Shown: piece after piece, positions 6,245 through 12,277 of the stretch | Numbering within the stretch: the stretch's first letter is position 1 | Layout: each line of letters starts with the position of its first letter | From: DASRVA01 sp050732935 | GTDB lineage: Bacteria; Gemmatimonadota; Gemmatimonadetes; JACCXV01; JAHWKZ01 | Length of the DNA stretch: 12,277 nucleotides | Direction: 5' to 3' | Assembly (NCBI GenBank): GCA_050732935.1 | Contig: JBOHRW010000064.1 | Location: forward strand, 1 to 12,277 | Program-made: the position numbers and the translations under genes | Notes under the pieces: model-generated | What the model was told of the DNA's origin: nothing | Seen by the model: the letters and a program-made list of their open reading frames with translations, nothing else | Database searches by the model: none

Positions 6245-7735
6245 ATGCGCGGCATCGTGATCCCCAAGCGGAACGGGCACAGCCGGTCCGAGCCTGACGC
6301 GATCGTCGTGGGTTCCGGGCCGAACGGACTTGCCGCGGCGCTGGTCCTGGCCGACGCTGGATACGCCGTCCGCGTGCTTGAAGCGGAGGCGGAGTTCGGC
6401 GGCGGTCTGCGGACGGCGGAGCTCACTCTGCCGGGGTACCAGCACGACCTCTGCTCGGCGATCCACCCGCTCGGCGTGGGCTCGCCGTTCTTCCGTACTC
6501 TGCCACTGGGAGAGCATGGCCTCGAATGGGTTCAACCCGGCGCACCGCTCGCGCATCCGCTGCCGGACGGCGGGGCGGCGATCCTCGAGCGGTCGATCGA
6601 CGCGACCGCGCGGGGGCTCGGACCCGATGGCGAGGTCTGGCAATTGCTGATCGAGCCGCTGGTGGAGCTATGGCTGGACATCGAGGCAGACGCGCTGGGA
6701 CCGCCGCGTCCGCCACGGCACCCGATCGCCATGGCTCGCTTCGCGCGGCATGCCCTGCGTTCGGCGGAGGCCGTCGGTCGCCGTTTCCGGAGCGAGAAGG
6801 CGGCGGCCCTCTGGGCGGGCCTTGCCGCTCACTCGATGAGAGGTCTGGACCGCCCGCTGACCGCCGGAATCGGTCTGGTGTTGACGATTCTCGCTCATCG
6901 CGTCGGCTGGCCGTTCCCTCGGGGAGGAGCCGACCGACTCGCGCGGGCGCTCGCGTCCCTTCTGGCTGTACGCGGTGGAGAGATCCTCGTGGGCCAGCGC
7001 GTCCAGTCGTTGGACGAGTTGCGCGCCGCACCGGCCGTGCTGCTCGACGTCACGCCCAGACAGCTTCTGCGGATCGCCGGAGAGCGGCTTCCGGCCGACT
7101 ACCGGCGGAGCCTGGCCAGGTTTCGTTACGGTCCGGCGGCCTTCAAGGTCGACTGGGCGCTGGACGGCCCGATCCCGTGGCTTGCCGAGGAGTGCGCCCG
7201 GGCGGGGACGGTCCACGTCGGCGGGACGGCGGCCGAGATCGCGGTTGGCGAGAAGACCGTGGAGAGGGGCGAGCACCCCGAGCGCCCCTTCGTTCTTCTC
7301 GCCCAGCCTACGCTCTTCGACGACGAGCGCGCGCCCGCCGGACGCCACGTCGCGTGGAGCTACTGCCATGTCCCCAACGGGTCGACCGTCGACATGACCG
7401 AACGGATCGAGCGGCAGATCGAGCGCTTCGCCCCGGGCTTCCGGGAGCGCATCCTCGCCCGGCACACGATGGGGCCGGCGGAGCTCGAAGCCCGCAACGG
7501 CAACCTCATCGGCGGCCATATCAATGGCGGCGTCCAGGACCTCCGGCAGACGTTCGCCCGACCGGTCGTCAGACTGGATCCATATTCCACGCCGCTCCCC
7601 GGACTCTACATCTGCTCCTCGTCGACCCCGCCCGGCGGCGGAGTCCACGGGATGTGCGGGTTCCACGCGGCGCGTTCGGCGCTGCGCCGGTCAATGCCCA
7701 AGAAGAGCCCCGTTTTCGTTCCCATCGAGCCGTGA
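6245..7735 (+). CDS. FAD-dependent oxidoreductase, phytoene-desaturase / PYROXD2-like
   Basis: This 496-residue flavoprotein belongs to the phytoene dehydrogenase-related (CrtI-like) amine-oxidase-fold superfamily. The N-terminal Rossmann FAD site is clear: AIVVGSGPNGLAAALVLADA (19-38) with the GxGxxG glycines, and the acidic residue for the ribose in RVLEAEAEFGGGLRT (43-57). The second dinucleotide-binding segment lies at the C-terminus: TPLPGLYICSSSTPPGGGVH at about 451-470, then GMCGFHAARSAL. Length is typical. The substrate is unknown; no carotenoid genes accompany it, and the absence of other crt genes together with the HGMCGFHAA ending favours the PYROXD2-like branch over a true phytoene desaturase. 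The start is the first ATG that leaves a short, plausible N-terminus; no ribosome site is seen. It lies 28 nt after the HmuY-like gene and 19 nt before the hydrolase-like gene, so the three may be cotranscribed. Confidence 0.85.
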   Translation: MRGIVIPKRNGHSRSEPDAIVVGSGPNGLAAALVLADAGYAVRVLEAEAEFGGGLRTAELTLPGYQHDLCSAIHPLGVGSPFFRTLPLGEHGLEWVQPGAPLAHPLPDGGAAILERSIDATARGLGPDGEVWQLLIEPLVELWLDIEADALGPPRPPRHPIAMARFARHALRSAEAVGRRFRSEKAAALWAGLAAHSMRGLDRPLTAGIGLVLTILAHRVGWPFPRGGADRLARALASLLAVRGGEILVGQRVQSLDELRAAPAVLLDVTPRQLLRIAGERLPADYRRSLARFRYGPAAFKVDWALDGPIPWLAEECARAGTVHVGGTAAEIAVGEKTVERGEHPERPFVLLAQPTLFDDERAPAGRHVAWSYCHVPNGSTVDMTERIERQIERFAPGFRERILARHTMGPAELEARNGNLIGGHINGGVQDLRQTFARPVVRLDPYSTPLPGLYICSSSTPPGGGVHGMCGFHAARSALRRSMPKKSPVFVPIEP

Positions 7736-7754
7736 CGCCGGGGATCGCGTCGCC

Positions 7755-8702
7755 GTGAAGCGCCGGATGAGGTCCACGGGGCACGCCGTCTTCGCGTGGA
7801 GCCCGCTGGTAATGCTACTCATAGCGGCCGTCCTTCCGGCGGGTGCCTGGGCCCCGCCCCGAGCGCCTGCCGGTTCGCCGCTGCCGCCCGCCGATTCCCC
7901 GCCCCAGTCGCCGGATCTCTATTACGAGGTGGACGGCGATGGGCCGACGATCGTGTTCGTGCCCGACTGGGCGGGCGACACCTCCGTCTGGTTTCGGGTC
8001 CTTCCGCTCTTCCGCGACGGGCACCGGCTCGTGCGATACGATCCGCGCGGTCAGGGTCGATCCGAGTCCCCGGAGGACGGCGATTACTCGGTGGAGTCGC
8101 ATCGCGACGACCTCCTTCGGGTGATGGACGCGCTGGACGTCGAAGAAGCGGACGTCGTGGCGGCGGGGCTGGGCTGCCGGATCGCCATCCAGGCCGCCCT
8201 CGCGCGACCTGAGCGGTTCGCGTCGCTGACCCTGATCGAGCCGCACCTGGCCTGGACGAACGACGAAACCTCCTTCTGGGGGCGGTTCCTCCAGGCGTGG
8301 GAGCGTGCCGGCCGACCGTCGCTCGGCGAGTACGCCGCGGTCATCGTTGGTCACCGGTTCGACGAGCGGTTCGTGCGCCGCGAGCGGTGGGTCGTCGACT
8401 TCTACGACCTCCTTCTTCGTCGCCAGGATCCGGAGGAGCTGGTTGCTTCGCTGAGGGCGTGGCTGTCCTCCGTCCTCGCCCTGCCCGATGCGCGAAATCC
8501 AGTTCCGGTGTTCATCGTGCGCGGCGGCGGGCCCGGGGAGGTGGAGCCTCTGGGGGACCCTCGCATCCGGGCCGCCTTTCCGTACACGCGACGGGTCTGG
8601 ATCGGGGGGGCTGGCCGGACGCCGCAGATCGAAACCCCCCGCGAGCTCGTCGAGCGGATCGGCGAGCGCTGGGTGGCGCTGGGCCGGCGGGATTCGCTGT
8701 AA
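7755..8702 (+). CDS. Exported alpha/beta-hydrolase-fold protein, probable pseudoenzyme
   Basis: 315 residues from the GTG at 7755 (an ATG at 7767 is an alternative). The N-terminus is a signal peptide or anchor with a hydrophobic core VMLLIAAVLPAGAWA (19-33), followed by a Pro-rich linker. The rest is an alpha/beta-hydrolase fold: TIVFVPDWAGDTSVW (65-79), HRLVRYDPRGQGRSESPE (90-107), the strand-elbow-helix EADVVAAGLGCRIAIQAAL (131-149), and the last strand VWIGGAGRTPQIETP (281-295). Key catalytic positions are changed. The nucleophile elbow GxSxG is AGLGC, placing Gly138 where Ser should be. The oxyanion HG pair is Pro70-Asp71. The catalytic His in GAGH is Arg288, and the usual acid position near 256-262 lacks a clear Asp. 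So it probably does not hydrolyse esters and may bind a ligand or partner. It follows the FAD enzyme by 19 nt. Confidence 0.82.
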   Translation: MKRRMRSTGHAVFAWSPLVMLLIAAVLPAGAWAPPRAPAGSPLPPADSPPQSPDLYYEVDGDGPTIVFVPDWAGDTSVWFRVLPLFRDGHRLVRYDPRGQGRSESPEDGDYSVESHRDDLLRVMDALDVEEADVVAAGLGCRIAIQAALARPERFASLTLIEPHLAWTNDETSFWGRFLQAWERAGRPSLGEYAAVIVGHRFDERFVRRERWVVDFYDLLLRRQDPEELVASLRAWLSSVLALPDARNPVPVFIVRGGGPGEVEPLGDPRIRAAFPYTRRVWIGGAGRTPQIETPRELVERIGERWVALGRRDSL

Positions 8703-8802
8703 GTGGTGGACTCGATATCGGTTACGTTGTGTAGTACGGGGACGTACTGATGGGCGAAGTAGCTGCTATCCCTGGCTTTGGCTGCGAGGGAGGCGAGCCC
8801 AT

Positions 8803-8820
8803 CGTCGGACCATCCCGACG
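8803..8820 (+). terminator. Possible weak terminator after the hydrolase-like gene
   Basis: CGTCGG (8803-8808) pairs with CCGACG (8815-8820) around a six-base loop, followed by a pyrimidine-rich ACCCTCCTTT. The stem is short and the T-run brief, so this is tentative. It sits between the protein-gene block and the rRNA promoters. Confidence 0.25.
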
Positions 8821-8843
8821 ACCCTCCTTTGCGTCACATCCCA

Positions 8844-8873
8844 TTGACCGCTTCACCCGCGCGCCGTTACATT
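8844..8873 (+). promoter_or_regulatory. Upstream rRNA promoter (P1-like)
   Basis: TTGACC (8844-8849) and TACATT (8868-8873), 18 bp apart (TTACAT gives 17). It precedes a second promoter-like site by about 125 bp; tandem promoters are usual for rRNA genes. Confidence 0.45.
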
Positions 8874-8968
8874 CCTTGTGCTTCGGGATCGACCTCCGAT
8901 CGAGGTCGCCGATCCTCCCGGATCGTGTCGTGCACCGGGAACTCTCGGGCGGGACAATCTCCCGCCGT

Positions 8969-8997
8969 TTGACGACTCCCGGCCGGAAGCGTATCTT
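8969..8997 (+). promoter_or_regulatory. Proximal rRNA promoter (P2-like)
   Basis: TTGACG (8969-8974) and TATCTT (8992-8997) with exactly 17 bp between them, placing the start of transcription near 9004, a short distance before the boxA. With the upstream site this would drive the 23S gene directly, with no 16S gene in front. Confidence 0.55.
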
Positions 8998-9027
8998 GAA
9001 GATCCCTCGAAAAACTCGTCGGGGCCC

Positions 9028-9040
9028 GCTCTTTGACAAT
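9028..9040 (+). promoter_or_regulatory. boxA-like antitermination element in the 23S leader
   Basis: GCTCTTTGACAAT closely matches the boxA consensus (TGCTCTTTAACAAT) bound by NusB/NusE in rRNA leaders, where it lets RNA polymerase pass through untranslated RNA. It stands 51 nt before the 23S gene, the normal arrangement. A short hairpin (AAAACCTC with GAGG-A-TTTT, about 9071-9090) follows directly before the mature 5' end. Confidence 0.7.
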
Positions 9041-10889
9041 TGAAGTGTCTGTCCTAATAGCAAAGCCGAAAAACCTCTCTCGAGGATTTTGGTCAAGCTA
9101 CCAAGGGCGCACGGTGAATGCCTTGGCTCGAGCAGGCGAAGAAGGACGTGGTAAGCTGCGATAAGCCCCGGGGAGCTGCAAACAAGCTTTGATCCGGGGA
9201 TTTCCGAATGGGGCAACCCCCGCGCTTCATCGCGCGGTATCCGCCGGCTGAATTCATAGGCCGGTGGAGGCCAACCCGGGGGACTGAAACATCTAAGTAC
9301 CCGGAGGAAGAGAAAGCAACCGCGATTCCGTGAGTAGCGGCGAGCGAAAGCGGAACAGCCCAAACCGGTGTGGTGTCAAGCCTGCAAGCGTTGCCACAGC
9401 GGGGTCGCGGGAATTGCAGCGAGGTCGTTGCAGCGATCTCCGGGAGTCACAAAGGTGATCGTTAGCCGAATCATCCTGGAAAGGTGACCCACAGAGCGTG
9501 ACAGTCGCGTAGGCGAAAACGAATCACCCTCCCGTAGCAGTCTCCCAAGTAATGCGGGACCCGAGAAATCCTGCATGAATTCACGAGGACCATCTCGTAA
9601 GGCTAAACACTCGCTTGAGACCGATAGTGAACCAGTACCGTGAGGGAAAGGTGAAAAGGACTCCTGACGGAGAGTGAAATAGAACCTGAAACCGTGTGCC
9701 TACAAGCTGTAGGAGGTTGGCCGGCCTTCGGGTCGGTACGACTGACTGCGTGCCTTTTGCATAATGAGCCGGCGAGTTGCTGCTACGTAGCGAGCCTAAG
9801 GGGAATTCCCCCGGAGGCGTAGCGAAAGCGAGTCCGAAATGGGCGACTGAGTTGCGTGGCGCAGACCCGAAGGGTGGTGATCTACCCATGGCCAGGTTGA
9901 AGCGGAGGTAACACTCCGTGAAGGACCGAACCGGTGAAGGTTGAAAACTTCTCGGATGAGCTGTGGGTAGGGGTGAAAGGCTAATCAAACCACCTGATAG
10001 CTGGTTCTCCCCGAAAGATATTTTGGTATCGCCTCGCGAATGAGTGTGCCGGAGGTAGAGCACTGGATGGGCTAGGGGCCCTACCAGGTTACCAAACCCA
10101 ACCAAACTCCGAATGCCGGTCACATGCTTCGCGGGAGGCAGCTGCTGGGGGATAAGCTCCAGTGACGAGAGGGAAACAACCCAGACCGACAGCTAAGGTC
10201 CCCAAGTTCTGGCTAAGTGACAAAGGATGTGGATTTGCACAGACAACTGGGAGGTTGGCTTAGAAGCAGCCATTCCTTGAAAGAGTGCGTAACAGCTCAC
10301 CAGTCAAGTGGATCCGCGCCGATAATTCACGGGACTCAAGCCAGGCGCCGAAGCTTCGGGTTGTGGCGGTCTGCGGACCGCTGCAGCGGTAGGGGAGCGT
10401 TCCATGCGGGCAGAAGTCATGCCGGAAGGCGTGGTGGACTGCATGGAAGTGATGATGCCGGCACGAGTAGCGATAATGAGGGTGAGAAACCCTCACGCCG
10501 AAAACCCAAGGGTTCCTGAGGAAGGCTAATCCGCTCAGGGTCAGTCGGAGCCTAAGGCGAGGCCGAAAGGCGTAGCCGATGGGAAACAGGTCAACATTCC
10601 TGTACCAGTCTGTGCGCGTTATGAGCTATGGGGTGACGCAGAGGTGAATCCCCATCCGGTGATGGATGTCCGGGTGCAAGGCTGTACGGAGGTCGGGTAG
10701 GCAAATCCGCCCGATCAATCCCGAGAGCCGATGCGGAGGGCCATGAGGCCCAAAAAAGGGGAATAAGCTGACTGCCAGGAAAAACCTCTATGCCAGTTCA
10801 CAGGCTGACCGTACCGTAAACCGACGCAGGTGGGTGGGGAGAGAATCCCAAGGCGCTCGAGAGAACTCTGGCTAAGGAACTCGGCAAAA

Positions 10890-10920
<31 letters not shown>

Positions 10921-10976
10921 GGGTGGGTGAACACCTTGCGTGGTAAGCCTGCCCGGGCCGCAGAGAATCGGCCCAA

Positions 10977-11007
<31 letters not shown>

Positions 11008-11099
11008 TAAGTCGTGAAGACGACGTATAGGGTCTGACGCCTGCCCGGTGCCGGAAGGTTAAGGGGAGCGGTTAGGGTTTCGGCCCGAAGCTGCAAACT

Positions 11100-11136
<37 letters not shown>

Positions 11137-11214
11137 AACCTTAGAGGCCGTTACTAAATCCGGCTATATGCTGGGAACTCTGAGAATCCCGCGCTACTCG
11201 CTCGTGTGAGTCCG

Positions 11215-11243
11215 TCCCTCCGCGCGGAACCGCGAAGGAGGGA
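11215..11243 (+). promoter_or_regulatory. Hairpin sequestering the endonuclease ribosome binding site
   Basis: TCCCTCC (11215-11221) pairs with GGAGGGA (11237-11243), with CGCG (11223-11226) and CGCG (11231-11234) forming an inner stem around a GAAC loop. The Shine-Dalgarno AAGGAGG (11235-11241), five bases before the ATG at 11247, is largely inside the stem. This would lower translation of the endonuclease, as known for other intron-encoded endonucleases such as I-TevI of phage T4. Shown by pairing only. Confidence 0.5.
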
Positions 11244-11246
11244 AGC

Positions 11247-11813
11247 ATGATTCGTGCGAGCAGTGAAAACGCGACGGGTGCAGACAATCAGCAGGAAAGG
11301 CCGCTCAACCCCTGGTATGTGACGGGTTTCGTCGAAGCGGAAGGTTGCTTCAGTGTCGGTGTTCGACCTCATCCGAATGTGGAGAGGCCGACACGCTGGA
11401 TGATGCAGCCGGTCTGTCAGGCGTACCAGCACAAAGATGGGGTCGACATCCTGGAAGCCCTACGGGACTTCTTCGGATGTGGGACGCTGGTTCCCAAGGG
11501 TCCGAACAGTAACGTCATCACGTTCTCTGTTCACGGACTCGAGAACCTGGCGACTCGAGTGATCCCCCACTTCCAGAGGTATCCTCTTCAGACGTACAAG
11601 GCTTCCGAATTCTTGAGGTTCAGCGAGATCGTTCTTCGAATGAGGAACGGTGAGCATCGAACCTACGAGGGTTTTGTGAGTCTCGCGGAAATCGCGTTCT
11701 CCATGAACCCTCACGGAAAGAATCGGAAGTACACGTTGGAGCAGGTAAAGAGCGGAATCCTCAGAGGCCATACGCCGGACACTAGCCCGCCCCCCTTCGG
11801 GTGGATCGGGTGA
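11247..11813 (+). CDS. LAGLIDADG homing endonuclease encoded in intron 1
   Basis: 188 residues, with one LAGLIDADG motif at 24-33 (YVTGFVEAEG, Glu32 at the metal-binding position), so it should act as a homodimer like I-CreI and I-CeuI. Fold landmarks follow: QPVCQAYQHKDGVDILEALR (54-73), FFGCGTLVPKG (75-85), ITFSVHGLENLATRVIPHF (91-109) and KASEFLRFSEIVLRM (118-132), the same order as in I-CreI. Expected role: cutting intron-less 23S genes so the intron spreads by recombination. The ATG at 11247 has AAGGAGG five bases upstream. The first 20 residues (with NATGADNQQERP) and the last 20 are encoded by ribozyme core sequence: the same NATGADNQQERP string can be read from intron 2, which has no endonuclease. 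The gene therefore overlaps P4-P6 at its start and P7, P3 and P8 at its end. The core endonuclease domain is about residues 20-168. Confidence 0.92.
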   Translation: MIRASSENATGADNQQERPLNPWYVTGFVEAEGCFSVGVRPHPNVERPTRWMMQPVCQAYQHKDGVDILEALRDFFGCGTLVPKGPNSNVITFSVHGLENLATRVIPHFQRYPLQTYKASEFLRFSEIVLRMRNGEHRTYEGFVSLAEIAFSMNPHGKNRKYTLEQVKSGILRGHTPDTSPPPFGWIG

Positions 11814-11861
11814 GTGAAGAGATGGTCCGATCTGCATGGCGACATGCAGCTAACACAGATG

Positions 11862-11869
11862 CCTAAGGT
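11862..11869 (+). other. 8-nt 23S rRNA exon between two introns
   Basis: CCTAAGGT corresponds to E. coli 23S positions 1924-1931. Fixing the boundaries by the group I rules (U before the intron, G at its end) for both introns leaves exactly these eight bases of mature rRNA between them. The same bases serve in P10 of the first intron and in P1 of the second, so the two splicing reactions compete for them or must follow an order. Confidence 0.88.
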
Positions 11870-12130
11870 AGGAAGCCCGGGTGCAGGCCCGGGTCTGCCC
11901 CTCGCGGGAGAGATCCCGCGAGTGCAGCTGGCTATATGCTGGGAACCCCGTGTATCCGGCGCTACCAGCCTGGCGAGAGCCAGGCGGTGACAATGCGACC
12001 GGTGCGGACAATCAGCAGGAAAGGCCGGTGATCAGAAGTCGATCGCCGGAATCCTCAGAGGCCATACGCCAGCCGCCTCGTGAGAGGCGAAGAGATGGTC
12101 CGAGCCACACGGCGACGTGTGGAGCACTCG
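11870..12130 (+). ncRNA. Group I intron 2 in 23S rRNA (after E. coli U1931), no endonuclease
   Basis: A compact 261-nt intron whose core is plainly a relative of intron 1. Shared strings include GGCTATATGCTGGGAAC, GACAATCAGCAGGAAAGGCC, GGAATCCTCAGAGGCCATAC and GAAGAGATGGTCCGA. P1 can be drawn as GGT+AG (11867-11871) with CTGCC (11895-11899), including the splice-site U-G pair, over a CCCGGG/CCCGGG stem. P3 pairs CTGGC (11928-11932) with GCCAG (12068-12072), covarying with intron 1. P6 is a short stem-loop (CCGGTGATC with GATCGCCGG). P7 pairs GGCCAT (12060-12065) with ATGGTC (12095-12100). P8 is GCCTC-gtga-GAGGC. P9 is CCACACG-GCGA-CGTGTGG (12105-12122). It ends in G (12130) before exon AGCGAAATTCC. 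The reading frame crossing it is not a gene. The site is known from other LSU group I introns. Confidence 0.9.
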
Positions 12131-12177
<47 letters not shown>

Positions 12178-12277
12178 CGACTTGGGCGCTGTCTCGGCCA
12201 GAGACTCGGTGAAACTGCAGTATCGGTGAAGATACCGATTACCCGCGACAGGACAAAAAGACCCTGTGCACCTTTAC

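Noticed and set aside
6526..7758. Plus-strand frame of 410 codons inside the FAD oxidoreductase
   Set aside because: Out-of-frame shadow of a gene with clear FAD motifs; the translation is low-complexity Arg/Gly/Pro.
8703..8843. Possible tRNA or 16S remnant before the 23S gene
   Set aside because: No TTCRA T-loop or acceptor stem pairing and no 16S 3' end could be found; only short hairpins.
9581..10123. Minus-strand frame of 180 codons in the 23S gene
   Set aside because: It lies wholly within conserved rRNA sequence on the opposite strand; spurious.

Overview
The window is high-GC bacterial chromosome with strong Shine-Dalgarno sites and ATGA/GTGA stop-start overlaps. Lipobox signal peptides, a six-bladed propeller lipoprotein and a HmuY-like protein suggest a Gram-negative, perhaps in the FCB/Gemmatimonadota/Eisenbacteria neighbourhood. 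That placement is a guess from gene content; nothing in the sequence fixes the phylum.

Region by region. (1) 1-1948, plus strand: the end of a bacterial NHEJ operon, with the last codons of an upstream gene, an ATP-dependent DNA ligase of the LigC/LigD type, and a separate LigD-type polymerase/primase, all joined by ATGA overlaps. (2) 1908-3059, minus strand: the C-terminal part of a penicillin-acylase-family (S45) hydrolase whose first half is missing, so a remnant. (3) 3140-5177: a visibly AT-richer block holding a tight three-gene minus-strand operon. It encodes a six-bladed propeller lipoprotein, a thioredoxin-fold-like lipoprotein without a CxxC, and a 63-residue four-cysteine secreted peptide. 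The block is bracketed by near-identical 17-bp direct repeats, and the acylase remnant breaks off about 90 bp from the left repeat. (4) 5178-5559: no convincing gene, one short repeat. (5) 5560-8702, plus strand: a membrane-anchored HmuY-like protein, a phytoene-desaturase-like FAD oxidoreductase, and an exported alpha/beta-hydrolase-fold protein lacking its catalytic Ser and His. (6) 8703-9090: a leader with two promoter-like sites and a boxA. (7) 9091-12277: 23S rRNA, running off the window end, with no 16S or tRNA before it.

The most striking part is inside the 23S gene. Two sibling group I introns sit at E. coli positions 1923 and 1931 and leave an exon of only 8 nt between them (11862-11869). 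I could draw P1, P3, P6, P7, P8 and P9 in one or both introns; P3 and P9 covary between them, and both P9 loops are GCGA. The first intron carries a single-motif LAGLIDADG homing endonuclease gene whose ends run into the ribozyme core and whose Shine-Dalgarno site is buried in a hairpin. The second is a 261-nt endonuclease-free relative. Together they split the sequence that, when joined, equals the I-CeuI target.

The second point of interest is the propeller/redoxin-like/Cys-rich peptide operon, which resembles the peptide-propeller loci known from Bacteroidota and may be an undescribed export or maturation unit.
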